Shown here piece by piece: positions 11,371 through 22,526 of a stretch of 64,000 bases of DNA. Origin of the DNA: Cyanophora paradoxa (taxonomy: Eukaryota; Glaucocystophyceae; Cyanophorales; Cyanophoraceae); the NCBI GenBank assembly GCA_004431415.1, contig QPMI01000667.1, forward strand, positions 32,031 through 96,030, given 5' to 3'. The stretch's first letter is position 1. Each line of letters opens with the position of its first letter. The notes below the pieces were generated by a model that had not been told where the DNA came from, did not search any database, and was given only the letters and a program-made list of their open reading frames with translations. The position numbers and the translations under genes are program-made.

Positions 11371-13975
11371 TCACGGGGCGGGACTGGCCCCGGGGCTGGG
11401 GCCGGGGCTGGGGCCGGCGGGGCGGGGGCGGGGGCTTGGGCGGGGCACGGGGATGGGGGCGGTGGGGGCGCGGGCGGCGAGGTGGGCGAGGAAGGGGCAG
11501 GCGGGGCGGTGCGCGAGGGGCGAGAGGGCGCGGGAGAGCAGGATGCGGGTCGGGCAGGGCTTGAGGAGCGCGTCGCTGAAGCCGCCGGCCATGCACCGCG
11601 CCCGCGTCGACGCGCAGAGGCCGCGCTGCCGCCCCGCGCAACGCGTCAGCGGCCCGGCGGCGCACGGGCTCGAGCCGGGCGCTGGCCACTGACCTCCACG
11701 CCACGATGTTCTTCGGAGGCGGCGCGCCCGGCCCGGCGGCGGAGGCGGCCTCGTCGGCGCGCATCTCCCGTATCGCCTCCTGCCGGCCGGCGGCCTCAGA
11801 GGGGGTGGCGTTGGGAAGGAGGGGGGGGGGGGAAGAGGGGGGGGAGGGGGCCGAGGCCCGGGGCGCACGTGGCCGGTGAGGCGGGGCATGTCGAGATCGA
11901 GGACGACGGCGTCGTAGGCGCGCGCCCGCGTCGCCTCGAGGGCCGCCCGCCCGTCGGGGGCCAGGTCCAGGCGCCCCCCGGGGCCACAGACGACCGGGCC
12001 GAAGATGCGCTTGGCGATGAGCCGGTTCAGCGGCTGCGAGGCGGAGCGCGGCTCAGAGCGGGAGGAGAGAGAGCTGGTGCATGGCGCGGGGTGCGCGCCT
12101 CGTCGTCCGCGATCAGCACGCGGAAGCCGCAGGTGCAGGGCCCCAGGGCCGCCCCGCCCCCCGCCCGCCCGGCCGCGGCGGCGGCGGCGGCGAGGGGCTC
12201 GCCCCATCGAGGGCGCGGTGCTCGCCAGGACGGCGGGGCCGGGAGGGGCCGGGAGAAGGGGAGGCCCCGGGGTGGGCGGCGACAGGGCCTCGAGGGCCGG
12301 CGACGGGACCGGGGCCGGCGTGAAGACGGACGGCAGCTCGTAGCCGTCGAGCTGCGGCTGCGGCTCCGGGGCCGTGATCGTGATGGCGGCGTCCACCGCG
12401 TCCACCTCCTCCTCCTCCGGGCGCCCTCGTCGGAGAGCTCGCGGAGGCCGCCGCTCGCCTCCAGCGCCTCCCGCAGGCGCGCCCGCGACTGCCCGCCCTC
12501 CCCAGGTCCACCGTCGCCCGCCGCCCCCGCACCCGCCTCCCGGCGGCGCCCCCCGCGATGGCGGCGCCCCGGGGCACGGGCTGCGCGCCCGGCGCCTCGG
12601 CGGCGGCGGCAGCGAGGAGGAGCGACGCGCTGAAGGCGGGGGCCGACTCCGAGAGACGCAACGGCACCCGCGGCGGGGTAGCCGTCTCGGGGGCGAGCGG
12701 GGGAGGCGGGGGCGGGGCGGCCCCCCCGGGGGGGCTCGTGGGCGGCGACTCGGGGCGCGGGGCCGGAGCGGGAGGCGGGGGCGGGGAGGGCGCGAGGCCA
12801 GCCTGGCGGAGCTGGGCGGAGAGGGCGGAGAGTGGAGAGGGGGCCTTCCGCGGCGGCGCCCCCGCCTGCCTCCCCAGCGGCTCCCCCACCCGCTCCAGAC
12901 ACGCTGCTCGCTCCCGTGAGGGGCCGTTTCTGGGGCGGGCGATGCGGGCGGCGGGGCGAGCTCGAGCTCGGAGCGCACCACTGGAGAGCGGGCAGGGCTC
13001 GGGTGCGTGGCCCTCGGGGCTCGGCGGGGGCGCGGGGGCCCCGCGCGCTCCCGCAAAGGCGAAGCCCGGGAGCGGGCCAAGGGAGAGCGCTGCCCCGCCC
13101 AGCAGCCCGTCCGCCTCGGAGGAGGAGGCTTTCGCAACCGGGGCAGCGGCGGGGGCGGGAGCGGGGGTGGGGGCGGGGGCGCAGGGGAGCGGGCGGAGGG
13201 CGCGCGGCCGAAGCGCCGGGGCGCCCAGCGCCGGCTCCGAGGAGCAAGGGCGACCGTCATAAGAAGGCGGGCGAGGGCTGGCGCTCGAGGTACGGGGGAC
13301 GGGCTCGGGGGGTACCACCGCGAGGCGGCGGGGGGTACCCCCGTCGGCGTCGATGTCGGAGGGGGTGGGGGAGGCGCAGGAGCTGGGTGCGGCGGAGCGG
13401 GAGAGCTTGAGCATGTCAGGCAGCGCAGGCTCCGAGAGGTTGCGGCGGAAGCCTGCGGGGCGTCGGATCAGGCCGGACGAGGTCGGGGGGGGCAGAGGGG
13501 CGGGGGGGGGACCGGGGGCGGGGGCGCGGGGGCGCGGGGAGCAGGCGGCGACGAGGCGGGACACTGTCTCCGCGAGGTCCTCGTCGCTGAAGGCCACCTC
13601 GGGGCCCGCCAGGTACAGCGCCCGCGGCCCGAAGGACCCCCGAAGGCCCCGCGGCGACCCCGAGGCCCGCGCCGCCCCCGGGGCCCTCCCCAGGCCTGGC
13701 GCCGGCCCCGGGCGGGCGGCGGCCAGGCTCGGGGGCATCTGGAAGGTCGGCTGGCCGCCACGGGCACCGGCAACGATGTCTCGCCCCATCGGCCCCAGAG
13801 CGTGTGCTGCCGCTGTGATCATGATTAGGAGGAGCAAGGATCGCGCAAAACGGGGCCGTGGCCATGGGGGCGCTAGGTCTTCATAGTATTTCGACGCACC
13901 GGTTGCCATTTGCATCGATCTCGGCTCTGGAAGCGAATCACACACTTGGCAGCGTCGATGCGTAAAGTCGCGCAC
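11371..13975 (-). CDS. Receiver-domain (two-component response regulator-like) protein
   Basis: The first exon (from ATG 13975, or an internal ATG at 13915) has one hydrophobic segment (SLLLLIMITAAAHALG), then a long Pro/Ala/Ser-rich low-complexity region. The C-terminal exons make a phospho-receiver domain. RVLIADDE is joined, across a GC-AG intron at 12034-12098, to PLNRLIAKRIF, giving the classic DDEPLNR pattern. YDAVVLDLDMPRLTG contains the phospho-acceptor Asp. MAGGFSDALLKP supplies the conserved Lys near the end. The stop is TGA 11371-11373. No histidine-kinase core is visible, so this is a receiver on a possibly membrane-anchored, disordered carrier rather than a full hybrid kinase. 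Its partner kinase and output are unknown. The middle frames (12400-12800) are uncertain. Confidence 0.7.
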
Positions 13976-14632
13976 GTCGCGCAGGTTTTAGAGCCTGACA
14001 CTGCGCGAGTCGATCGCTGTCACTTCGGCACTTCGGTCATGATGATCAGCGGAGCTGCAGGCAAGGCAACACAGCCCTTCCACCGAACTGTGTAATGATC
14101 ACGGTATCGATCACCGTTGTATACGATCTGGCAAGCGCTCTCACTCGAGGCCTCGGGGATTGCGCATGCTTGCCATATGCATTGCTATGCGATGAACATG
14201 AGCTGCGCATGCAGCTGTCGTGGATGGCGCCGCCGACGCCGCTGCAATCGCTTTCTTGGAGTCCGCGCAAGCGCTAGCAAGTGACAGTGATGTGCGATCG
14301 CCGCGGTCCGGCCCGGCCCGGCGCGGCGCGGCGCCACGCGCGCGCGCAGCTCCGGCAGTTAGCGCTTGGGTACCCCACCGGCTTCCCGAATCCCGAAGTT
14401 CCCGCGGCGCGCCTCTTCGCGTGTAGCGTCGCGTAGAGCTCCGTGTGTTCGGCACTGTTCGCATGCGTGTGTTCACGCCAACTTCACGCGATCGCGAAAT
14501 GTCGTCCGGCTAGAAAGGCACTAAAACTTCTAAAAGTCGAGAACCTCTAGATCTGCTGATGATTTTTTAGTGCCATGATCTGCCGAGAAGTCGGCGAGAA
14601 CCTCTAGATCTGTAGAGGAGGGTAGCGGGCCT
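13976..14632. other. Intergenic region with repeated GAGAACCTCTAGATCTG
   Basis: No convincing gene. The word GAGAACCTCTAGATCTG occurs twice (about 14539 and 14595), just after the 3' end of the RWP-RK gene, and could be part of its 3' UTR or a small duplication. A CG-rich palindromic run (GGCCCGGCCCGGCGCGGCG) lies near 14305-14335. Confidence 0.4.
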
Positions 14633-16430
14633 TCATCGACATATGTAGGAGAAGGACATCGCACCCCCCACGCCATACCCGTTCTCCGCCGCCGGGGCCC
14701 GCGGCGGGGTACCCGCACCGATCTCCCGCGGCGGGGTACCCGCGCCGGGCTCCGGGGCCCTGCCGCCGCCGGCGCGCCCCGGCGGGGTCTCGCCCCGCGG
14801 CTGCGGCGCGGGCCCGGGCGGGGCGCGCTCGGCGCCGGAGTCGCCGGCCTCGCCGCCCTCGCCGCCCTCGCCAGCGTCGTCGCCGTCGCCGAAGAGCGCG
14901 GCCGCCACGTCCGAGCCGCCGAGCAGCGCCGCCGAGCGGTGGATCAGCTGCCGCGCGTTGAGGATCAGGTGCTCCGACCCGTGTCCTCCTCTGCGCGCGC
15001 CGCCCCGCCGGCCCGCCGTCAGCGCCGCGAGCCGCGCGCGGGGAGGGGCGGGCGCACTGGCCGCTCGGCTCGGCTCGAGGAGGATCGCCTCCACGGCCTC
15101 CCGCAGCTCCTCCCGCACCTTGCCCAGCTCCTCAGCCTGCCCGCCCCGCACCCGCACCCGCCCGCGCTCAGCCGGCCCGCAGCGTCCGGGGGCGGGCCGG
15201 GGCGGCGGGGGCGCACGAGGCGCATGAGGCCGAGGGCGAGGGTGCCGCCCTCGTTGTGCGAGGAGACGGCGGCGCGAGTCTTCTCGAGGGTGCCGAGCGC
15301 CGCCGCCTCCCAGCGCCGCAGGCCGGCGATGCGGCGCTGCGGCCAGCGCGGGAAGCCGGCGAGCCGGCACGCGCTCTTCAGCGTGGAGACAGACACCGAG
15401 AGGGCCGCCGCCGCCTCCACGATCGGCATCGAGAGGACCTGCGCCGCGCCTCGGCGGCGGTGGGCGGAGGGGCGGGGCGGGGGCGGCGCACGTCGGCGCG
15501 GGTGAGGCGGCGGGGCCCCCAGAACTCGCTGGGCTTTCCCTCGCCGCCGGGCGAGGAGAGGAACGCCGTCAACCGCGCCGAGTTGCAGTCCCGCGCCGGC
15601 GGCCCCCTCCCTGCCCCGCGCCCGCCCCGCACCCCGGCCCGGGGCACCCCCTGTCCGCCCCGCCATAGCGTCGGCCGGAGGAGGCGCGGGCGAAGGGCGG
15701 AACGGACCTCGGGCGCGGCCGCGGACGCCTCGCTCTTGCGGCGCTTCGGCGCCGAGGGCAGCACCGCGTCGCCCTCGGGGTCCCCGACTCCCCAGCGCGC
15801 CCCGCCCGCCCCCGCATCCCGCGGGTAAGGGCTGTGGAGCAGCGGAAGGGGATGATGGGCTGCGCCGTCCGAGGATGCGGCGGGCGGGGGGCCGGCGAGG
15901 GGGGAGGCGGCGCCCCAGTGCGGCGCGAAGGACGGCAGGGACGCGCCCGGCACGCCGGGGGCGGAGCTCCAGCCGGGAGGAACCCCGAACGCCGGCACCG
16001 GCGCCGAGTACGCGGCGCCCGATCCCCCTGGACCGCTGGGGTACGTGAACATGAAAGCCGGGTAGGACATCCCGGGCTGCGGCTGGGGAAGAACGTATGG
16101 CGCGGAAAAGCCGTTGAGTGCTCCGTGGGAGCCGTGCGCGGGTATGGGGTTGGATGGGTCGTTCGCGGGGAGGGGGTTGGTGGAGGGGAAGTTGATCAAG
16201 GGTGGGGCGGAACCGCCGACGTGGAAGAGACGCTGCTCGGGAGAGACGACGGTGGGGATATTGCTTGACAAGAGAGTATTCGCGGCCAGGGCGCCCGTGG
16301 GCATTGCGTAGCCCGACGGGCCGGCCGCGACGTGCGGGATAGAGCCGGGATCCGGCGGACGGAGCTCTATATTCGAGTAAGGTGAAACGCCGTGCTGCTC
16401 GTCGTCGTTGCCCGAGGTGTGCCTTGACAT
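14633..16430 (-). CDS. RWP-RK domain transcription factor
   Basis: Starts MSRHTSGNDDEQHGVSPYSN at 16430. The first 250 residues are Pro/Ser/Ala-rich and probably disordered, with a basic cluster PKRRKSE near 15745 that may act as nuclear signal. After an intron near 15440 the DNA-binding region follows: LSMPIVEAAAALSVSVSTLK, then SACRLAGFPRWPQRRIAGLR. This matches the RWP-RK helix pattern, but the name-giving motif is RWPQRR instead of RWPYRK. C-terminal helices (VREELREAVEAILL, HLILNARQLIHRSAALLGG) precede an acidic, Gly/Pro-rich tail ending SFSYICR at stop 14633-14635. RWP-RK proteins control nitrogen response or gamete programmes in algae and plants; which applies here is unknown. No PB1 domain is seen, so it is closer to the RKD type than to NIN-like proteins. 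Confidence 0.82.
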
Positions 16431-17116
16431 CGCTGATTATGAGCGTATGAGAGCCCCGCAAAAAGCTGGCGCTCCAGCTGCCAGGCCGAGGCCGTGCGCT
16501 CTCCAACACCAACACGGAGCAGCGCAACACGCTGCTGCTTCTGCGACGAAAGAGAAGAAGAGCTGTCGCCGAATTCGACAGGGCGCTCAGGAGCGCGCGG
16601 TCTTTTGGAGCGGCCTTTTCGAGTTGCTTCCTAAACGAGGACGATGGACGCGCCCGAACTCGAACCGCGCGATGCGACACGCCGATGGAAGCGGATGCTG
16701 ATGCTTCCTTGCCGCCGGGGTACGTGTACCCCGCTGTATGACACGGCGGACAGTCACGCGCCAGCGCAGCGCAAGCGCCGCCGCAGCGCCGGCACAACGT
16801 CACCGCCGCATACGCAATTGCCGCTCTCTTGTGATCTTGCGCCGAATCTGGAGGCTCCGGCTCCCCTCGGCGGCCCCGCCTAGGCCTAGCCGCTGAGCGC
16901 TGCGCGCTAAGTATAGCGCTGCGCGCGCATCATGGCATGCAGTGCAGCCTAGCTGCTCCGGCAAGCTCCCCCCCGGTTGGTTAACGTTTAACCACCAACT
17001 TGGCAACCTTTCCGAAGTTCCGCTCACTTATATAATTACACAGTCTTTTGCGGCGCCAGTTAGCGCGCGCCGCAGCGGACCGGATAGAGGGCCGGGGCAA
17101 CGTTCGCCAGCTGCAG

Positions 17117-17148
<32 letters not shown>

Positions 17149-17272
17149 ACCCACCCTTCGTTCACAGCGTCGTTGCGTGCACCGCAGAGTGTAGTGTACC
17201 CGCAGACGCGTGTCACAAGCCAAGACGCGTGTTCAGTGCAAGATTGACGGGCAGATTGCGACTCGGGGCAGG
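16431..17272. other. Intergenic region with a 32-base poly-C run
   Basis: No gene recognised. A cytosine homopolymer of about 32 bases sits at 17118-17149, followed by ACCCACCC. This is both a likely assembly weak point and a possible i-motif or G-quadruplex former. The stretch lies between the start of the RWP-RK gene and the 3' end of the formyltransferase gene. Confidence 0.5.
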
Positions 17273-18761
17273 CTACGAGGAGGATGGGGGCCGGCGGATG
17301 CCCTTGGCCTTGAAGCCGTTCCAGAAGGAGCGGGCGTCGGTGACCTTCTTGGAGGGGAGCTGCAGCTCCAGCACCTCGAGCACGCTCCCGTCGTCGCAGC
17401 GCAGCTGCAGCGCGTCGCCCCCCGGCGCCAGCGCCACCTCCAGCGGCCCCGCCCCCGCGAAGGCCGCCCCCGCCCCCGCCGGGCACCGCGTCGTCACGAT
17501 CTTCACGTTCACCCTCTGCCGCCCGGGGGCCTCAGGCGCCGCCCGGGGGCCGGCGGGGCCCGCCGCAGCGCACCTCGCCCGCGATCTCGAGGTCCGTCTT
17601 GGTGCCCGGCCAGCCGGCGAACGCCTTCACCTGGGCGCGCGCGTCGCGTCGGGCCCGAGGCGCGCGGGCGGGGCCCCGGGGCACAGGCGGACCTTGTTGT
17701 GGAGGGCGCGCGCGGGGCCCGCGAAGCTCAGCGTCGCCTCCGCCGACGAGAGCTTCGCCGCGTGGCTCACCTGCGCGTCCTCCTGCGTACCCCCCGCTCG
17801 CTTGCGGTACTCCGGAGGAAGAGGGGGAGGGGGGTGCGCGCCTGCTCGCGGAAGGAGGCGGAGCCGTCGAAGACAGAGGGGAGGGAGCGGACGAGGAGGC
17901 GGGAGCCCATGTCGAAGAGCAGCTCGAGCAGCTCTGCGGGGCGCCTCCGCGCGCGTGGGCCCAGGGGTGCGCGGAAGCGGGAGGCGGGGAGGCGGACCGG
18001 GGGCCTTCATGTCCTCGGGCATGGGGATGCGCTCCTGGGCGAGGATGGGCCCGGCGTCCATCTTCTTGACCGTGAGGAGCACCGTCACGCCCGTCTCCGC
18101 GTCGCCCTTCTCCACGCACCGCTGCCGCCGCGAGGTGAGCCGGCGCGCAGCCGCGCCCCGGCGGAGGGCGCACGGGAACGGGGGCGGCGCCGCGGTAGAG
18201 GGGAAGGAGGGAGGGGTGGATGTTGAGGGTGCCGTGGGGGGGTATGGAGAGGAAGGCATCGGGGAGGACGCAGCCGTAGGCGGCGGTGACGCAGAGGTCG
18301 GGGCGCCAGGAGCGGAGCTCCTCGAGGAAGGCCTCGTCGCGCGCCGAGGGCGGCGTCAGCACCGGCAGGCCCCGCTCCAGCGCCAGCGCGTGCACGGCCG
18401 AGTTGACGAGCTTCTGCCCGCGCCCCGACGCCGCCGGCGGCTGGCTCACCACCCCCACGACGTCCGCCGCGACGCTCTGCGACTCCAGCTCGCTCATGAT
18501 CACCTCAAGCGACCGCGCCGCGACCGGCGGCGTGCCCAGGAAGACGACCCGCTTGCGCTCGCCCGACGCCAGCACCGAGAAGCGCGCCTCCCCCGACGAC
18601 GGCCAAGACCCCCTGCCCTTCATCGTCGAGGCCGCTGACAGCCGCAGCCGCGAGCCGAAGAAGCTCGGGCTTCGCACGGCCACGAGCGAAGCTCGCTGCT
18701 GCGCCAGCGCCGCGGCAGAGAACGCGACGGCAGCCCTCGACGAGCTGACTATCACCGCCAT
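17273..18761 (-). CDS. MTFMT: Methionyl-tRNA formyltransferase, organelle-targeted
   Basis: Start chosen at ATG 18761 (MAVIVSSSRAAVAFSAAALA), a Ser/Ala/Arg leader typical of organelle import; an upstream in-frame ATG lies at 18869. The catalytic domain begins RVVFLGTPPVAARSLEVI, continues VVGVVSQPPAASGRGQK and reaches the formyl-transferase signature LNIHPSLLPLYRGAAPV. An intron follows, and then QRCVEKGDAETGVTVLLTVK and KMDAGPILAQERI. Later exons give the C-terminal tRNA-binding domain (VKAFAGWPGTKTDLEI, LQLPSKKVTDARSFWNGF). The stop is TAG 17273-17275. The enzyme formylates Met-tRNA for initiation in mitochondria or plastids. All landmark motifs are present and the gene seems intact, with about six introns. 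Confidence 0.92.
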
Positions 18762-19617
18762 CTTAAACGCGCAATGTGCTGTCTCCGCTCGCCGTCCGCC
18801 GCGCGCGCCAAAGCCCGAATCTAAACCGATGAGCGCCCCGGAGATGGGCACGGCAAAGAAAGCGCGCACCAGCCTCAGTACCGGTTATCATAAGCGAGGA
18901 GCCGGCAGCGTCGGAAGCTTGCCGCCGGAATGCCGCCGTTTCTGGGTATAGCGGCTCGGAAAGAAAAAAAGGGCGTCCGCGGCCCCAGCTGCAGGGCCCG
19001 AGCACAGTACGCAGCATCCCGCGGAGGAGTTCCGCGCATCTAGCCCGCCAGTTCGGCACGCAGATTGAGGCGCGCGCACACTTTTGTCATTACTATGGTT
19101 TGCGGCTGCTGCAAGAAGACGGTGAAAGAGGCATGGAATCCTCCGAAGACGGGCCCTCCGCCTCGAAGGCCAGGTGCCCTCTTCACGCTCATTGCCTGTC
19201 TCTTTGGCCCTGATGCGACGCTCAGACTCCGACCCGCGTGGCATGAGGGCTGAGATGCAGCCGCCACAGCCCGCGATGATAAACGTGCGCTGATCAGCGA
19301 ATTATTCCCGCGCGCTGTCCGCCGTCGTCGACGCCGCCCACAGAAGCATCCGGCGGACACGAGACCAGTCCAGTTGGGGCACCCAAGCATGCCGTCAGCC
19401 AAGCCCATACCTTCCGTACGAGTCTCTACCGAATCGGCCCTCACCGTCAGCTTCGAGCGCCAGCGACTAGGTCCGTTCGGAGGTTTCTGGGTCACGCGCG
19501 TGCTCGCTGAGCGAGCCCGACGGCGTACCTCAGACAAGTGCGATGTGCCGCCGGTAACGCCTAGGGTGCGCGGCCGTGCCCGGCGCGGGCGGCGGGGGCC
19601 GGCCTGACGCCCCGCAG
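18762..19617. other. Region between divergent MTFMT and START genes
   Basis: About 850 bases without a gene I can name. A short plus ORF (19065-19253) with a CGCCKK motif and another at 19374-19607 lack homology I recognise. Because CTGACGCCCCGCAG at 19604-19617 looks like a branch point plus splice acceptor directly before ATGATGG, an upstream first exon of the START gene may lie here. Confidence 0.35.
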
Positions 19618-21369
19618 ATGATGGTGGAGGACGTGGAGCTGAAGGGCTGCTACGAGGCGGACGAGCTGGACGCGCCCGTCGTATTCTGCGTCGGTGGGAT
19701 GACCCCGCGGCGCTCGATGGCCCCGCGCCCCATCGATGCCGACCCGATGCCGCCACCTCCGCCCCGCTTCGACGCCGACGCGACCCCGCGCCGCTACGAG
19801 GACGACGTCCGCCTGCCCCGTCCCGCCCCAGCGCCGGCGCCCGCCGCTGACGCGCGCTCCGGGCCGCAGGACGACTCCTCGGCTGGCTTCTCGCCCGTCT
19901 CCCCGGCGGGGCTCCCCGAGGCCCACTCCGCGACCCCCGTCAAGCGTGCGCAGCCGCGCCCGGCCTACGCCCCGCCCCGCCCCGCCCGCGCCGAGCGCGC
20001 CGCCCGCAGAGGACTTTGGGGCGATTGCGGAGGGGCGGAGGGCGAGCGCGGGCGCGCTGCACGCGGCAGCTGCGGCCGACCCGCAGGCGGTCGAGGAGGC
20101 GGCTGCGCGGCGGGGCAGCCTGCGGGGCGGGCCCATCCCGCCCACCGTGATGCCGTACAACCTGCCTATCTGCACGGGCCACAACGAGAACGAGGACCGG
20201 ACCGTGCAGGCGATGTTCTCCTTCGCCAACGAGGACGGTGCGCGCCGCCCGGCCGCGCCCCTCCCCCATCGCCCTCGCGCCCCGGCGATCCTCTCGGGCC
20301 TCCCCCAGGCTGGACCTTTGCGAAGGAGCAGGGCGGGATGCGGGCGTACAAGCGCTGGTCGGACATCCACGCGCACGGGAACCACGGGCCCCTCATCCTC
20401 GTCAAGAGTCCGCCCCGCCCCGCCCCGTCCACACCCCCGCCCCCTCCTCCCCGCCAGTCGCCCAGCTCACCCCCCCCCGCAGCCGTGACAGTCATCAACG
20501 CCAACCGGAAGCAGCTCTGGCGCTTCTTCTCCGTGCGCCCCGCCTCGCCCCCGCCCTCTGAACCCCTCGCCCCGCCTGCTGACGGGGGCGGGGGCCGGCA
20601 GGAGTACCCCTCGTGCATCTCGGAGTGCTACGAGACGTTCAGGAAGGGCCACATTGTCGAGCGCATTCGCAGCGCCCCCTGGGACCTGCACGAGGCACGC
20701 CCGCCTCTCGCCCCGCGCCGCCCCCGCATCCGAGCCCGCGCGCCCCGCGCCGAGCAGGTCCGCTACATGGAGATCAAGTACCCCTTCCCCCTCTCGAACC
20801 GCGACTCGATCATCTCCTCCATCGTCCGCGTCGTCGTGCGCGCCCCGCGCCCGGGCGGGGGCCGGTGCGCCCGGGCGCCGCCTGATCGCGCGCTGCGCCG
20901 GCAGGACGACCACTTTGTGATGGCGAACCTGGAGGCGCTGCGGCCGGACCTGCCCCCCAAGCGCGGCCTCGTCCGCGCCTCCGTCCAGCGTCCGCCCCCG
21001 CCGCCCCGCTCCGCTCCGCGCAGCAGGCGCTCGCTGACCTCGGCCTCGCCCGGCAGTCTCCGGGTACGTCGGGATGCCGCTGCCCGAGGACAGCTCCAAG
21101 ACCATCCTCATCTCCGTCCTCCACACCGACTCCAAGGCGCGCCGGCCCGCCCCGCCCCGAGCCCCCCGCCCTCGCACTCACCCCCGTGCAGTTCGACATC
21201 CCCATCCCCGCCGAGAAGCTCATGAGCGAGCAGGTGCCCTCCCCGGGGCCGCCCGCCTCGACCCCGCTGAGGCAGGGCGGGCGCGCAGGTCAAGCACTCG
21301 TTCGACCTCGCCCGCGTGAAGGCCGCCATCGAGAAGCGCGTCGCCGCCGGCCAGCTCCCCGCCGACTGA
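19618..21369 (+). CDS. START-domain (lipid-transfer) protein
   Basis: The first sure exon begins MMVEDVELKGCYEADELDAP and is followed by a Pro-rich linker. After several introns of 60-80 bases the START fold is recognised: WTFAKEQGGMRAYKRWSD, AVTVINANRKQLWRFF, SCISECYETFRKGHIVERI, VRYMEIKYPFPLSNRDSIIS, DDHFVMANLEALRPDLPPKR, GYVGMPLPEDSSKTILISVL, FDIPIPAEKLMSEQ and VKHSFDLARVKAAIEKRVAA. The stop is TGA 21367-21369. START domains bind and move sterols or phospholipids; the ligand cannot be read from sequence. No transmembrane or PH segment is seen. The start is uncertain because a splice acceptor pattern immediately precedes the ATG. Confidence 0.82.
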
Positions 21370-21841
21370 CCCCGCCCGCCCCGCTCGATCATCTCTCCGC
21401 TTGTCCGCCCCGCCCCAGTCGGCGGAGTTGCCTAGGCCACCATCATCTCCCGCTCAGCTTAGCCAGGTATACGTAGGGCCAACCCACATAAGAGCGCGCA
21501 GATTATGCGCGATATCTCCGTCCGTTTATTGTTGTCTCTTGTTTCAAACGTAGTATTCACAACAGGCCATACCTATCGATATCGAATTGAATTTCTGGCA
21601 GCGCCCTCCTGCTGCGAAGCCAACGACACTGCCGGCGCGAAGTCGTACCGTAGTACTCCAGACATGTTTTGCAAGCACTGCGGCATGTCACAGTGCTCCG
21701 CTGGATGCGTCGCTTTCGACCAGCGCTAGCCGGACCGTAGTCGAGCGATGAGCGACCGCCGGGCGCGCGCAGCCGCCGCGCGGCCGCGCACGCATCCCTT
21801 CCATGGATGTCAATGAGCCGAGTACTCCTTGGCGGCACGCT
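21370..21841. other. Convergent spacer, nothing recognised
   Basis: About 470 bases between two convergent stop codons. A short plus ORF (21505-21729) with a CKHCGMSQCSAGC motif is seen but has no supported start or homologue. Confidence 0.35.
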
Positions 21842-22290
21842 TCATTCCGTCTTCTTCGCCGCCCGAGCGCCCGCAGCATCGCCTCCCGCTGCCGCACTCG
21901 TGCCCGCAGCTGCGTCCGCCGCGGCAGGCGCTGCAGGCGCTGGCTGAACCTTGGCCAGCTCGAGCATGAACCTTTCCGGCGCGCGCTGTGTGAGCGATGG
22001 GGCATTCGCTACAGCGGCGGCGCTTGCGCGGGCGGCACGAACCAGTTGACAGAGAGCGCGAGGCCCACGACGAGGAAGAGCACGACGTACACGTGATACG
22101 AGAACGTGCCGGACCACCACATGCACGCGAGGCACAGCAGAATGCCGACGAAGACCTGCGGCGCGACGCGTCGGCGGCGCGCGGAGCGGCCGGGAGCGCT
22201 TCGACGCACCTTGTTCAGAAACGGGAGGATGCCGGGCCCGATGCCGGGTTGCAGGAGCGTGTTCGCGAGGCGCTCGCCGAAGTCGGCCAT
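21842..22290 (-). CDS. PKR1: Pkr1-like V-ATPase assembly membrane protein
   Basis: Starts MADFGERLANTLLQPGIGPG at 22290, the N-terminal amphipathic and LxPGxxP pattern of the Pkr1 family. An intron near 22160-22205 follows, and then a paired membrane hairpin: VFVGILLCLACMWWSG and YHVYVVLFLVVGLALSVNWF. The last exon reads APERFMLELAKVQPAPAAPA and ends AARAAKKTE at stop 21842-21844. The junction NWFV | APERF fits only if the last intron starts with GC (GT|GCCGCC). Length (about 105 residues) and topology match the family. Pkr1 is an ER protein needed to assemble the V-ATPase membrane sector. It is divergent from the aminotransferase gene with 236 bases between starts. Confidence 0.75.
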
Positions 22291-22526
22291 GTTGCGAGTG
22301 TCACAGCTGCTCGCGGATGTCTCCGGTGGATCAGAGCACAACTAGAGCGGAGCGTGAAAAGACCCGCGTTGGGTTCGGGGTTCAAGGGTGTCCGTCAGGG
22401 GTACCGTGAGATTCGGTGGTCAGAAGCGCATCCGAGTCTTTGGTTCGTTTGAGCTGTCCGCCGCGGGTTGAAATCGTCGCAGCTAACCAGCATCGCCCAC
22501 CCGGCACCGCCGATCTATCGCGTCCC
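22291..22526. promoter_or_regulatory. Divergent promoter between PKR1 and acetylornithine aminotransferase
   Basis: 236 bases separate the two start codons. No TATA-like box is clear; the stretch includes GGTTCGGGGTTCAAGGG and GTACCGTGAGATTCGGTG. Both 5' UTRs must lie here. Confidence 0.4.

Noticed and set aside
19040-19756. Minus-strand ORF of 238 codons upstream of the START gene
   Set aside because: No start context, homology or splice logic, and it overlaps the START exon in antisense.
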